A stretch of 64,000 bases of DNA from Amoebophrya sp. A120 (Eukaryota > Sar > Dinophyceae > Syndiniales > Amoebophryaceae). Where the stretch lies: the NCBI GenBank assembly GCA_905178155.1, contig CAJINV010000004.1, positions 10,461,655-10,525,654 of the forward strand. Reading direction: 5' to 3'. Under the pieces are notes generated by a model. It did no database searches, was not told the DNA's origin, and saw only the letters and a list, made by a program, of their open reading frames with translations. The translations under genes were made by a program, and so were the position numbers. Positions 10,173 to 22,200 of this stretch are shown piece by piece (position 1 is the stretch's first letter; the number at the start of each line of letters is the position of its first letter).

Positions 10173-10600
10173 CTACAAAAGGTCCCTTTTGCAAAGGCAA
10201 ACCGGTGCCCAGGTCCTCAAAAAAACGTAACTACTGCAACTGCGATTGAAGAGAAACGAAATTGATAAAATCGAAAAAGTAAAAGCTGGCAAGCCCGAGT
10301 AAATATTGCTGGGGGTGACAACGCGGGTTGGGAGTTGGGTACTGAGATGCAACAAGAATAATGTACATTTTATAAGAAAATGAGCTGATACATCGACACA
10401 TCATAATCAATCTACGACCCACAATCAGACTACGTTTAATACTCATCGTCGTTCATTGGCATATCACACAACGTCACTACATCTTCAGATAATTCAGTTG
10501 TCAAGGAACCGAAAAACGCTTGGTGTATCTCTCAGAGAGATGCTACAGTAAGAACAGGAACACTCGTTGTTCGCAGAAAGTATCTCGAAGGTTTGTGCTG
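10173..10600. other. Intergenic or 5' region of the methyltransferase
   Basis: Should contain the missing first exon(s) or promoter of the methyltransferase. Short minus-strand frames exist (e.g. around 10231-10446), but none shows a clear splice donor or similarity that I can defend. Confidence 0.4.
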
Positions 10601-12052
10601 TTACCCGCTCTTGGATGCTTTCAGATCCTGAATCCGTTGCACCTCCGATTCTCCTGTAAATATCTCGTTCGGTCTAGTAGTGCAATTACCGAGATGCGCA
10701 TCTATGATTGCTTTTACTTTACCCACAGCGATTTCTAGCTCTTCAGGCGTGGAAAGATCGATGAAAAATCTGAGCTGCCGTTTCTGGTTCCAGATTGCTT
10801 CTGGCTTTGACAACACCGCATCGGGTCTGTATATTGGAAGAGTAGTACGACCATATGCTGGGTGTTCTGCATGTGTAAAACAATGTAGGAATTCCGATCT
10901 AGGTAGTACCCACATCCCTCGCAGCTCCGCCTCATCGCTTTCGGCCGCCGCAGGCGATCTCTCGCTCGATAAGCGCGTTCGCGAGCGAGTTTGCAGAGGG
11001 TACAGCGCAACGACGAAGTGGGGCGAGGTTTCGGGATCAAAACGATACGGTGTGCACACCCCACCGAGATCGTGAGACAGCTCAACTCGGTTATTCGCCG
11101 GTCTTCTGCTCCATTTGATCATTCGATGAGAAAGTCTGACGTGCCCGTCGAGAACAGCGTCAGTTGCATCACCAAAACGGTTGCAGCACTGTAGATGAAA
11201 ACCGCACTTTTCGTACACCAAATCGTGAACCTTTTTTATGAACTGACTCCGCAGACGCTTGCGGTGGTCTCGGTACACGTCCGGCATCCAGTCGGTCACA
11301 GATCGGGCAGCGTCAGCGTGTTCCTTCCAAAGAGCCACAAGAACGCTCGACAGATACCCGGCCTCGCTGATGTTTTCCATGCAGGTGACGCGGACATTTT
11401 CCCATCGGATTTGTCGCTGAACAACGACCGTCGGCCCCCGCACCTGAAGAAGCTCGTCGCGCAAGCCGATGAGAAGGTGCCCCACACGCGCGCTCACATC
11501 CGATGTTGCCGGACCGCGCCCTATTTTGAACTTGTACTCTGCAGTCTGCTCTTTCGGCTTGACAGGAATACGCAGCTTCCTCGGCGCACAGGAGAACGAG
11601 AGACGAAGAGGCAACCAAACTGCTCCGCTAGAGGTGTCAGTTTTCAGCCGGAAAAAAACGCTCACACAGCAGAGAGCGGGTGCTGCGACGAACTCAAATT
11701 CTGGACAAAGGTGAGCAACGCGATCGCGGAACCATCTCACACCGTCCTCCTGGCGAAACCGATTACGAACTGCGGCGGCAGCATCGCAGACGCTCCTATC
11801 AGGTACTGGCTCCGTCGACACGCGACGCCATCGCCCATAATTCGTGTAACCACAAAAATCGTTCAAACCACGGTACTCATCTGCGTATATCACCCATGGC
11901 TTCGTCGGTACGTTTTTCGGCCGGAGAGATCGGTTAAAATGCTGGTATTCGTCACGATTCTGCAGGTTGTGACTCCGGACCAGAGAACGCGCTTCTTCGA
12001 ACGGTAGCCATCTCCCCGGGAAGCGCTTTAGTGATCCCTGCGCACGGACCAT
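10601..12052 (-). CDS. Unknown protein with integrase-repeat-like segment
   Basis: 483 residues from the first ATG. The open frame extends 23 codons further upstream to a TAG that could be a 3' splice site, so the start is uncertain. The N-terminus carries WLPFEEARSLVRSHNLQ...RPKNVPTKPWVIYADEYRG. This resembles the short 'integrase repeat unit' (pattern F-x-EAR-x-x-x-x-x-L ... RPxxIPxxPxxxY) seen in many algal and oomycete proteins, often next to nuclease or integrase modules. Here only one copy is clear. The rest is basic and has several Cys, with no family I recognise and no signal peptide or membrane segment. GC and codon use match its neighbours. Function unknown. Confidence 0.6.
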   Translation of the reverse strand: MVRAQGSLKRFPGRWLPFEEARSLVRSHNLQNRDEYQHFNRSLRPKNVPTKPWVIYADEYRGLNDFCGYTNYGRWRRVSTEPVPDRSVCDAAAAVRNRFRQEDGVRWFRDRVAHLCPEFEFVAAPALCCVSVFFRLKTDTSSGAVWLPLRLSFSCAPRKLRIPVKPKEQTAEYKFKIGRGPATSDVSARVGHLLIGLRDELLQVRGPTVVVQRQIRWENVRVTCMENISEAGYLSSVLVALWKEHADAARSVTDWMPDVYRDHRKRLRSQFIKKVHDLVYEKCGFHLQCCNRFGDATDAVLDGHVRLSHRMIKWSRRPANNRVELSHDLGGVCTPYRFDPETSPHFVVALYPLQTRSRTRLSSERSPAAAESDEAELRGMWVLPRSEFLHCFTHAEHPAYGRTTLPIYRPDAVLSKPEAIWNQKRQLRFFIDLSTPEELEIAVGKVKAIIDAHLGNCTTRPNEIFTGESEVQRIQDLKASKSG

Positions 12053-12414
12053 CTTCAGCGGCAATACATGCAGAGCATTCTGACGCCTCACAAAAACATC
12101 GTGCCATCTACTATGGTACAACCCAGGTATTTCTTGGAACTACGGAAAAGAGCTATATATCCCGTGCGCTGGATATGTGCTTTGACTCTTCCCTCTCAAT
12201 GAATATATTCACTCGAAGACATTCTGCTCTTTCCCCGTCGCGCTCGCTCGTTCTAGTTCTCCCACTGCTTCACTTGGACCAGGAACAACACATACAGACA
12301 GCGTAGGTCTACACTCTTTTCTTGACAATTGAAAAGAAATCACGCGCACCAAAGCTGCACGGCTTCCAAGCGGCAGGGACAACTGGTCAGCGACGAAGAT
12401 GCATCACGGATATT
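12053..12414. other. Intergenic, no further gene seen
   Basis: Lies between the stop of the secreted methyltransferase-like protein (12415) and the integrase-repeat protein. A minus-strand TATATA lies near 12152-12158, but no other signal is evident. Confidence 0.4.
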
Positions 12415-14895
12415 TCACCTTTGATACCTCGCAATCACGAAATCTGCTTCATCTCTTCTCAGCACCGTGTAGGGCTTTCTCGTTCCATTTGGGTAGTGCA
12501 CATATTCCCCCGGGGTTAAAAACACCCCCTCTCTCTCACTACCGCCATCCACTCCCCGCCCGCCCTTGTTCAACACCTTCTGCTCGATGCTGTCCAGCTC
12601 TTCCAACGGGATGACGAAGTCCATGACTGGAATCCGCAACACGTCGATGATCAGGAAGTTCGCTTTCCGCAACACGTTACACAGCTGCCCAATCGTCGCG
12701 CCGTAGATATCCACCTGATCCACCCCGATCGGGTTGTTCTCGTACGTCCAGTGGAGGATTAAAAGGCCATTAGGCCGAAGCGCTTTGGACCAGACCTCCT
12801 CAAGCAGCCACCTCGGTTCCATGGCGTGGTCAAAAGCGTTGCTGTAGATGAAGTCGGCGAGGGACGACGAATCCGCTGCTCTGGAAGAAAGTGCGGGTGG
12901 TGAAGTAGAAGATGTTTTTGCAGCACCGGCATCAGGTGGAGGTCGTGCTCTTTGTGCTGCATTACCGTTCGGTTGTACTATCCAGTCGTACAGCGGTAAT
13001 ATTGGCCGTGCTCCCCGCCCGTCCCCTCGGTCGAATTTCCGCCACCGATTTCGCATCGCCGGCCTCAGGTCCGTCGCGAAGTCCTGGAAGCCCCAGACGA
13101 GCCAGGAGGGGGCGAGGAAGTCCGTGCCGATGATGTCCACGAAGTTGGTGTGAAGAAAGAAGTTTTTGACCGAGGCTGTCCACGTCGTCGGCTTGCCTGT
13201 TGGGGACTTCTTCTCTGCCGTCTCACTGGTAGCTGGAGGTGCTTGCGGCGGCAATTCTCGTTCTGTATTAGACGGTCGGGCTGAGGCTTCAGTAGAGGAA
13301 AAGATGGCGGAATACAGCGAGCCGAACAGGCCGGAATCTTCGTTGTTGTCTGCAGCAGCTTCAGCTGCCGGGGCAGCTGATGTAGAAGAAGCAGGCGCAG
13401 GAACTGCAGGTGTTCTTGATGTCGGAGATGTACTAGGCTCTACAATTTCCTCTTCCACGACGAAAACTTCTTCCTGTAGTTCTTCGTCCTGCTCTACCTT
13501 TATCCCCGCTTTCCTCAGAAGGCTCTCCAGCAAAAACGAGCGCAGCATCTCCACCTCGTAGCCCTTCTTAGCCCCTTGGCAAACCCCACGAATCATCGGC
13601 TGTGTTTGGTACATGGTGCTGTTGTTTGCCTGTGAAGATGCTGGTTGTAACACGACCCCAGCAAACTTCTTCGCCTGCGCCACCACGGCCGTCCGTAGCG
13701 CGTCGAAAATCGGCGACGAAGAACTTTCTCCGCCGAACACTCGCGTGACTAGAACCTCGGCCAAAACGGCTAGATGAACCGGATTCACCCACTCCATGGT
13801 GGATAGCTTGTTGGATCTACTCAACTGCGTCTTCGTGTTCTTTGCGGCAGCGACTATCTTCGCGATTTCGGCCACATCCGCCGTTTTCACCGCAGTTGTG
13901 TGGGGCACCGCACTCGCGGCTGCCACGGCCGCTTTCTTCGCGACCTCTATTGCTTTGGAATAGCTTTTGCCCGTCCGGTTGCTCTTCAAATTACGCACTG
14001 GAAGCGGAACGCGGACCCGCTTGCTGTCAACTTTTTCGTCCCAGTGAAAGTGGAAGCCAAGGGAGGTGAGCATCGTGTCTTTGCTGATTACTTCGGAAGA
14101 CGACTCGGCCGAAGTTTTGTCCGCATGTTGGGCGACGCAGGGGAAGATTTCGTCGTGGACCAAATTTCGACGTATCCTGCCACTCACCACACTTGTCTCC
14201 AGGTATTCCGCAGCTAAACTGCACGATTCGGCGAGCTGCATTTCCTTGGTCTCTTCTGCTGATGAAGCACTTCGTTTTTCCGAAGAACCAGCGCGAATTT
14301 TCTCCCGAAACATCGGCCAGCCGGTTTTTATTCTCCACTCCAGCTCTGGCCGCCACGTCTGGTCCCAGGTGGTCAAGTCGACGAAGTGGGCATTGGCGAA
14401 CTCCGCGATTTTTTCGGCGCACTTGTTCGTAGAAAACGAAGAGCGGACCGCGCAGCAGTTCTCGTACTGCGCCCGCACTACCCGTTTTACCTGGTAATCC
14501 CAACACACCGGGTTGCCGTAGGTTTTCTTCATGAAGCCCTTCCCCCGCCCCTTCTTGCTCCTGCGCGCACCGTAGTTGACGAGAGACGCGTATTCATACT
14601 CGATTTCCTTTTCCCGATTGCTGCTGCAGCAGTTTGCATACGTCAGATTCACCTTCGCCAGCCCCTGCGGCCCGGCCCGCAGCTGGTACTTCATCCTGGC
14701 CACCGCGCCATGGCCGTAACTCGCCGCGTGCTGTCCACCCCAGCAGCGGGACGGAGCGCGGGCGGTCGCCGGCGAGGCGCGCCAGTAGCGGCTGTCGGGT
14801 GGGGCTGCAGTAGGAAATGCGGACGAGCTGACGCTCAAGCACATGGCAACGAGTGTGGTAGCAAAAAAAGGGAGAAACCAACCGGCTTGCGTCAT
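12415..14895 (-). CDS. Secreted protein with methyltransferase-like C-terminal domain
   Basis: 826 residues in one exon. The N-terminus MTQAGWFLPFFATTLVAMCLSVSSSAFPTAAP is a clear signal peptide. The next 150 residues are Cys-rich (YANCCSSN, YENCCAVRSSF). The middle is low-complexity Ala/Ser/Pro/Glu. The C-terminal part (about residues 640-800) reads as the second half of a class I SAM methyltransferase. DFIYSNAFDHAMEPRWLLEEVWSKALRPNGLLILHW matches the usual 'D-x-V-x-S ... L-x-E-x-x-R-x-LRPGG-x-L-x-L' pattern, followed by a VDIYGATIGQLCNVL segment. I cannot find a clean glycine-rich SAM motif, so catalysis is uncertain. Lineage-specific insertions are likely. It could act in the secretory system or be exported. 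Confidence 0.75.
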   Translation of the reverse strand: MTQAGWFLPFFATTLVAMCLSVSSSAFPTAAPPDSRYWRASPATARAPSRCWGGQHAASYGHGAVARMKYQLRAGPQGLAKVNLTYANCCSSNREKEIEYEYASLVNYGARRSKKGRGKGFMKKTYGNPVCWDYQVKRVVRAQYENCCAVRSSFSTNKCAEKIAEFANAHFVDLTTWDQTWRPELEWRIKTGWPMFREKIRAGSSEKRSASSAEETKEMQLAESCSLAAEYLETSVVSGRIRRNLVHDEIFPCVAQHADKTSAESSSEVISKDTMLTSLGFHFHWDEKVDSKRVRVPLPVRNLKSNRTGKSYSKAIEVAKKAAVAAASAVPHTTAVKTADVAEIAKIVAAAKNTKTQLSRSNKLSTMEWVNPVHLAVLAEVLVTRVFGGESSSSPIFDALRTAVVAQAKKFAGVVLQPASSQANNSTMYQTQPMIRGVCQGAKKGYEVEMLRSFLLESLLRKAGIKVEQDEELQEEVFVVEEEIVEPSTSPTSRTPAVPAPASSTSAAPAAEAAADNNEDSGLFGSLYSAIFSSTEASARPSNTERELPPQAPPATSETAEKKSPTGKPTTWTASVKNFFLHTNFVDIIGTDFLAPSWLVWGFQDFATDLRPAMRNRWRKFDRGDGRGARPILPLYDWIVQPNGNAAQRARPPPDAGAAKTSSTSPPALSSRAADSSSLADFIYSNAFDHAMEPRWLLEEVWSKALRPNGLLILHWTYENNPIGVDQVDIYGATIGQLCNVLRKANFLIIDVLRIPVMDFVIPLEELDSIEQKVLNKGGRGVDGGSEREGVFLTPGEYVHYPNGTRKPYTVLRRDEADFVIARYQR

Positions 14896-15261
14896 TTTGT
14901 TTTTAGTTTTGTTGCACTACTGCTTGCCAAAAATTATCGCTCAGGTGCTTAACGCTTGCCGTAGCTATTCCCTCCTGCAACGATCAAAAAAAGCGCACGT
15001 GGGATCTTGATGACTTTCGGAAAGCAATGACCAGCGCACTCGGAATTTCAACCGGAAGTCACTCGACAGAGGCCTCTGCGAGAAAAACACTTCCTGTGCA
15101 GCCATCGGTAATTCGACATCGGCATGCGGATCTGCTTCTGATTTATTTGCGTGCGTTTGATTGTTGTATTTATTTCTATGCAACTCACTAATCAATCATG
15201 TGCGCCATGTTTTTCCGTACTTGAAAAAACTCGACGTGTCAGCCCTGTCCAAGAACTACCC
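14896..15261. other. Intergenic, no gene seen
   Basis: A 366-bp spacer between two minus-strand genes. No motif was recognised. Confidence 0.5.
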
Positions 15262-18200
15262 TCACACCAGCTCCGATCCGCCACTCCCACGGCCCTTGTC
15301 CGCGCCGATGCGCTGCAGGTACCGCAACGCGAGTTTGTTTTTCGCAGATACTGCCTGTTTCGTGACTTGCTTCGAACTGTCGAACCCCGAGAGTCCGCTC
15401 GTTGGCTTCCGCACGAGGAAACCGCTATCTGTCGTGCCAGCTCCGAACTTTCGCACCACCCGGGCCGCGGTCCGGATGATGCTCCGTGATCGGGATTTCT
15501 GCCGCCCGGCTCCAGACGCTGTTGTCGGCGGCCGAAGAAAACTGCCCCGGTTCGAGCCGTGGCTTTGCTGCGACAGTTTCGGCGTTGACGCAGCGACGGC
15601 AGGGGAAAAACGACCGTTGACAGTACTGGTCTCCTTCATACTTCTCGCCGCAAATGGCGAGCTTTCCCTTCCCGATTGGAGATCGCTTCTCCGCCCGACG
15701 CTGACGTTACAAATCGGTGGCTTGTTCAGCGCTGAAAGTCCGGTTGGCGGGCGGGGAGGCAATCCTCGCGACGAGGCTGAACCAGTTTGTCCTGAACTTC
15801 TCTTGTCCACTACACTGGTCGATTTCGTGGCTTCCTCGAAACTCGCTTTCTGTGCTTTCACCGATGTTGGCGAAGATGGATTCATCTTCGCTGGCTGTTG
15901 AGTCACACCAGTATTTTTAGAAGGCCCGCAGTCTTCTCGACAGCTTTCGTAGGGGATATCGTCGCGATCGTGATGTTCCGCATAATTGCAATCTTCCTCC
16001 TCCCCGTCGAGGACCTTGTTCTTTCTCAACGCGTTCCGCATTTTCGTATACAGCTGGCTCAGCCGCCCTCCGCGCGATCCGGTACTTGTAACGCTCGATT
16101 GGCTCTGCTGCGAAGACCGACTGGAACGATTCGAGGAGGAACTTGACACATTTTGTCCATTTCCACCGTCGCCAACTACAGAACCTCCACCAGCATCATT
16201 CTCTCGCACCGACGCCCGACTCGACCGTTCGCTCACCCGCTTCTTATCCGCACTGTTTCTCAACGGTCCGGTCGCGAGCATATCGTCCATGGATGGTAGC
16301 TGAAGCAGCTCCCTCGACCGCCGTTGCTGCGGGGTCGGGCTAGAACAGGAATCGTGGAAGACGGTTTGCAGCCACGTTTTTCCGTCCTTCGCCATGGAGG
16401 GCGCGAGGGCCTGCTGCTGCAACTGGTTTTGCTTTGCTGTCGCTGCTGATGTCGACATCGTCGCCTTACAGCCGCGTGCCACCACTACGTCATCTGTTCC
16501 CGCCGCCTTCGCGTCCGGCTGTTTTCTGTTCCTCAGATACGCGATGTTGTCGTAGTATCAAATGCAACAATGTCTGGGTCTGGAAACTTGTGACGCTGGG
16601 TGGCGTCTCATGATGAAGCTACAAATGCTGGCTCAGCGTGACAAGTTTCTGAGCTCCTAGGTGTTGCCTATTCTGCATGACAAACTGCGCTTCTGCATCA
16701 CAGAAAAACGGAGCTCTTGGGTAACGTGCATGACAGATTTAAGAGTCATGCCAGACAAGCATGACAAACATGAATTCTTCCAGACCTAGACATTTTTACA
16801 TTTGATACATAGCACTCTTCCATCCCGCGCGGGCGGGTGGAAATCCGCGCGAGTAATTCGTTTTTGAACACCATCTGCTTCTTCTTCAAATTGTACCTGT
16901 CGGACTTCGGGTTCTCCGAGAGTTCCTTCTCCCACACCGTCACCGTCCCGGCGTTCAGCGCAGGCGAGTGGCTGTACTTTTCCCGCTATCAACTGTAAAA
17001 GTGTCTGGGTCTGGAAGAATACGCGATTTGTCATGCATACCCGACTGCGCCTCATCAAAAACCTTTGCACCGTCGCCGCAAGCAGCTTCGGACGCAGGAG
17101 ATCTAGGGTCATGCAGCTTTTCCTTGGCCCATGAGGTCTGGAATGCAGGACCTAGCATGACAGATTCTCTGCGATCTCTCTCATGCCTATCCTGCATGAG
17201 AAACTTCCTCCCAACTTGGTCAAAACTGGGCGACTTTTGGTAATCATGCAACACAGATTTTTGCATGCTTCAGATTTGGCATGACAGGTTGCATTCTTCC
17301 CGACCCAGACATTTTTGCATTTGATACCCGCAGTTCCGTCGCGTTTCCATACCAGAAATCCCAGCGGAGGGCGCGGGAGACCTGCTGAGAAATGACCTGT
17401 TCTTTCACGACCACGGCGGATTGGAGGGGTTGCAGATGCCAAATGCCGCTGCACGTGTCGCAGTTGTAGAAAAAGTAGCCCTTGGAGCAGGTCGATGCAG
17501 AATCTTGCGGATCTTCGTCCGGAGGAGAATCTTCCGGGGAAGCTCGTGGGTCGTATTTATTTGGTGTGAGGTCTAGATTGGCGCTTGAGCTGCCACTAGC
17601 TTCCGCTCTTGGAGATCCTCCGGAAGAATCTTTTTCTCCTGGCCCAGCAGCTGCTACAGGACCCTGCGCGCGACCTTCATGATCCTTGACAGGCGACCGC
17701 GAAGATAGTACCTCCAGCGGTTCAACTGGACTTTTTATCTGCTTGATCGCACTGCTACCCGTAGTTTCAGCTGGTGCAAAAACCCAATCGTAGTCTGGTG
17801 GTATTTCGAAACACCAGTAGATTGGCAACCGCTTTTCCCGCTCCTCTCGCAACAGCGCACAGGCCCCGGAATACATGACGGCACGCAGACCAAAGGTGCG
17901 CGGGGCGGCGGATTCCTCTTGCAACTTTGTGCCTTTGATCAACGACTGCCCCTGGTATTTTGAAACGAACGTGTAGATGGTGATCTTGGCTTGTGGAGGG
18001 CCATCTTTTGCAGCTGGAATCTGCAGGCCCCCCTCTCCTCCAGTGCCCCCAGCGAGCTCGACGTGAAGATTTTCCTCCGGCGCTGTCGTCACTGCTAGGT
18101 CGTGCTGAGCTTCGTCACTCTCCGGATTCCCCGCTCCTACTGCAGGAGCACTTGATTCCCTTCCAAGATGAACAGCCGCATCGTCCCTGCAGCTCTCCCT

Positions 18201-18749
18201 CTTTGTCGGTTCGCTTTTGTCAAAGTCGAGATTCTGCACAAGCGTCTCCCGACCAAAAACGTACCGGTCGGTGTCCAGAGAAAGCGTCGGCGACCTTAGA
18301 CGGCTGTTCTTCCGCTGGCCCTCCTGAAGATCACCACAACTTTTTCCCTGCTCGTCCCGCAAGCTGGCAATTAGCCATTCCCCGAGCACCACGAGCAACC
18401 GCTCTTCCACTATCGCCAAGAAGTTTCGGTGCGCCGAGTAGAAATCCGCTTGCGTTTCGCAGAAGTGCCGGGATCGGAGAGAAAGCAACTGTGCGAAGGA
18501 CAACCACTTTACGTCCCCCTGGGCGTAACTGACGTCCGACGCCGCACTGCAGGCGAGTTCCAGCTCGCCGAGAAGCAACCTCCGATACCAGTGCGCGTGG
18601 AGCACCGTCTGCCCGCCGTTGGGACGTTCGGGAAAGCGGCCGAGGGGGTGGTCCTTATCATGCTTCTTCTCGAGAAGGTGGCTGGCCAAGCACGCGACGC
18701 CTTTCCGCAGGACAACCTCGGGTTGGACATCGTACAGGTGGCACTCCAT
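15262..18749 (-). CDS. Large unknown protein, 2 introners
   Basis: Three exons: 17327-18749, 16808-16981 and 15262-16550, totalling 2886 nt (961 residues plus stop). The start ATG at 18749 is the first in frame (MECHLYDVQPEVVLRKG). Both introns are introners, A3 and A2, and the junctions restore NATELR-EKYSHSPALNAG and GMEECY-DNIAYLRNR. The N-terminal third is helical and leucine-rich (ERLLVVLGEWLIASLRDEQ). A segment with spaced Cys and Trp follows (FFYNCDTCSGIWHLQP). The last 400 residues are Ser/Arg-rich, low-complexity and basic. No family recognised; no signal peptide. The frame joins are strong evidence that this is one gene. Confidence 0.8.
16556..16807. mobile_element. Introner A2 (family A, subtype II)
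   Basis: 252 bp with ends TATCAAATGCAACAATGTCT and rc TATCAAATGTAAAAATGTCT. The target copies are CGTAG (16551-16555) and CATAG (16808-16812), differing by one base. Its interior is nearly the same as A8 at 59262-59516, for example GCATGACAGATTTrAGAGTC followed by ATGCCAGACAAGCATGACAAA. The join gives EECY-DN; the TSD mismatch is synonymous (TAT/TAC). Confidence 0.88.
16987..17326 (-). mobile_element. Introner A3 (family A, orientation II)
   Basis: 340 bp with ends TATCAACTGTAAAAGTGTCT and rc TATCAAATGCAAAAATGTCT. The duplication on the plus strand is CCCGC (16982-16986 and 17327-17331). The interior is the reverse complement of A1. A GT-AG reading shifted into the repeats (GTATC...GATAG on the gene strand) would also stay in frame with one extra codon, so this copy cannot by itself prove non-canonical splicing. 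Confidence 0.92.
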
Positions 18750-19273
18750 GGCTTTATTTTTCCAAAAAACTAGAAAGGACTACACAGAAACTCGCATTTC
18801 ACTTCTCGCTGAAAACAAACTGAAGCTCAAGCTGAACTAATAAATCAACGACTTTGACGCATTCGAAACGACGACATCATCCGCGGTTCTGTCACAAACA
18901 AGCACAGGAGAGCAGGACGATGATGGTAGTACAACGTACTTATTTGCTAGAGACGCCGTGTGCCTTGTGTCGGCCCAAGTTGGACCGGTGCCTCACATAC
19001 GGAAAAATGAGGTGGATCTGTGGTCGACATTGAACATCTGGTCAACGTGAACATGGGAGGTGGTCACTCGTTGCATACGAAGTGCAGAAAACTCACTGCA
19101 GCACCACCTGTTTCAACATCGAAATTTTGGTTACGACATGAAAAACGAACTCATTTCTTGTCAGTACAAAAGTTCATTCCGATTGGTATAGTTTCCAACT
19201 ACAGGAGTCATCTGATGAATTTCGTGCCACCAAGTCGACCTTGGAACAAATTCATCTGCTGTTGACCAAGTTT
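18750..19273. other. Intergenic, no gene seen
   Basis: Spacer between SLU7 and the upstream end of the unknown 961-residue gene. No RNA gene or repeat was recognised. Confidence 0.45.
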
Positions 19274-22200
19274 TTATCCGCGAAACTGCGCCATGGGGTC
19301 ATCGGCCCGCACGTTGTCCTTCCGATACATCTCCATCTCATCCTCGTTGACCCCCATGCCGCTCTGGATTCCGGTCTTCGCTCTCAACTTCAGGGCGCCC
19401 TTGTTGACCTCCCCGGGGCGTGCGATGCCGCTGTCGTCCTCCATCGGGTCAATGGGCTTTTTGCTGTCCTTTTTTTGCTTCTTCGCGAGCGGCTTACTGT
19501 TCTTTTTCTCCTTCGCTTTTTTCTCCTTTTGTTTCTTTTCGGTCGCTTGCTTTGTAGGCTTCTTCTTCTTCTTTTTCTTCTCCGATTCCGAATCAGAGGA
19601 GGAAGAACTGCTGCTAGAGGAACTGTCGGAGTCGGAGCCGGAAGAGCTTGACGACGAACCAGACGAACTGCTAGAAGAAACGGACTTTTTTCTCTTTCTT
19701 TTGTTCTTTTTCGTAGTCGCGTTTTCGTCTTTCGCCTTCGGCGCTACAGCTGCTTTAGGTTTCGCGGACCCAAAAAATCCACCGCTTGTGTTCGCACCAG
19801 CAGACGTCGCTATCACATCGGACTGCTCCGGGGCGACGTCAGCGAGACTGACTGGTGCGGGCTGCTCACACAGGATATCATTATTCTCGTCATCGGCGTC
19901 GGCTTTAATATTCTTGTCATCATCGCGACTGCCCGTTGCCGCTGCAGATGCCGGTGGTGCTGCAGCTGCTTTCGCAACGGCTGCCCCGGATTTTTCCCGG
20001 GAATCGTTCCGGAACTTGGCCACGTTTTCTTCTTCCTCGGGTAGCGGAGGAAGCAATGTCGTGACGTTCTCCTGGGCGGGCGGGGGTGCTACCGTAGTTT
20101 TCGGGGAGGTTATTTTCGGGGAGGCTATTTTCGGGGAAAAAGGGGCTTTCGTACTAGTATTGACATGAGCTGCAGTGTCGCCGTTGGTGGAAGAAGAACC
20201 ACCCCCGGACGACATATTTGCTGATGGCCCCTCCGGTTGAAGTGCGGGTGCTGGAGCAACGGTCGCTTTCGGGCTGCCCACCGGTGCCGCCGCGGGCCCC
20301 TCGATGGCAATGAATTTTTCAATTTTCTCTTTATTCTCTGCGCAAATTCCCAGCTGGGGCACGCACTCCGACTCGCGCACGGTGGACTTGCAGCATTTGA
20401 ATCCCCACTTCTGCGTGGCCACGTCGAACCAGCTGCCCCACACGGTCGTGTGGTTCTTCTCCAGTACGTCCTCCTCGTACTGCGACTTGGCCAGCGTCCG
20501 CCGTCGCTCGTGCAACACCCGCCCCGACCGGCTGTACTCCTGGTAATCCGACGTTTGCGCGAAGATCAACGCCGGGTTCACGTTTAAGTGTTCCGCGCCA
20601 CCGTACTTGTCCAGCAACTCGTTCTTCTTCGCCGCCTTCTGCTCGTCCTTCCGCCTCTTGAACTCGTCAAACATCCGGGCCGCCTGCGTCGGCGCCGCGG
20701 TTTCGTGGAGCTCGGTTTGCCCGTGTTTGTACGCGTCCCACACAAACATCTGCCGGTCGCGCACATCGGTCGAGTCACCGGTCGACCGCACGAAGTTGTC
20801 GCCTTTGTACGCGTGCTGCTCGTCCTCCGGCAGATCCGCGCGGGGGTTCATACGCATGGAACGCGTTTTCGGATCGTAGTACGCGGAGTTCACGTCTAGG
20901 TTAATCAGATACTTCGCCGTGTCCTCGCGAATCCGGAGATTCCTCGTCGTGGTCCGTTGCGCCGCATCCATCCGCTTCAGGTCCCCGTTGTTCTCGAACC
21001 CGCGGAGCTTGTCGCCCGCATCTTCGGAGTCGTCCGAATCGTAGTCGGAGTCAGAATCGCTGTCCTTGTTTCCTCCTGCTTCGCCGGATTGCTTCTTGAT
21101 CGCGCGTTCCTCCTTCTGCTTCTTCCGGAGCTTCTTCAGCGCGAGCTGCTGCTTCTGCTCCTGTTCCCGCTTTCTCTGCTTCACCTCCTCGCGCAACGCG
21201 TGCTTCTCGATCACGTCTCGGGTATAGTCGTCCGCCTGGTAGCCGTTCCACCGGTCGCGCTTCATGTCGTAATCAAAGTTGCCCCTGTAGTTTTGTCGGA
21301 TTTTATTTCACGTGCCATTGCTCGTACTTGATCAGAATTTGTGGTGCACATATTAGACGTGCAATGAATTTTTTCCTTCTAGACGAGGACAAGAAGAGTG
21401 GTCAGCAGTTCAGTTCTTTCAATTTCGACTTCTTGATACTATCAGAGTGAGCTTATCAGAGGACCGCGGCCCAAGGGCCGCGGTCCAACACTGCAGCCCG
21501 CGTCGGGCCGCGCTCTCATCCTCTAACCAGGAAGCAAGGGCGCGCAAAAGACTGCGTTTTTTGGCAAGCAGCACTCCGCCGCGCATACTGTTATGCACGA
21601 GGGCATGCTGGCCAGTAAAAATACGCAAATTTCAAAAAGTTCCACAATTTTTGTCATTTTCGGCGGCCCTTTAGGGCCGCCCAAATCGGCCATTTCCAGT
21701 CGGGGGAAGGGGTTCCGCTTTGAACCTCCGAGTGGACGAGAATCGTGCTCGTGTGACACACCTCCGCAGAATCTACATACGATTTTTTTCCTTCAATCAC
21801 GACGGCATTAAGCCTGTGACAAATTTAAAAGCCGTCTTTTACCGGCCATTTCAGATCGGGTGTTGCATTTTTCCAAAAAAAACTGTTTTTTGGATGTCTA
21901 TCGGCTTTTGGGCAATGCACGAAGTCGGTCGATTTTTTGGGCCCATTATATTCTGCAAAAAAGTGCGTTTTTCATTGTTCTTTTTTTTGGATACAGATCG
22001 GCCGCGGAGGTCTGCACGTGACGCAATTTCTGCTACCAAACGCACCACAGCATCGGGCGCAGTCCAATCATCGAGCTTCTTTCTTCGGAATCAGATCGGG
22101 CGGAGCCGGAAAAGTCCTTTTTTTACCCTTCTCCCCGATCTGACTGCGCATTTTTTTCTACTTTTTCAAAAAATGAGCCAACTTCTCCAAAATCCACTTT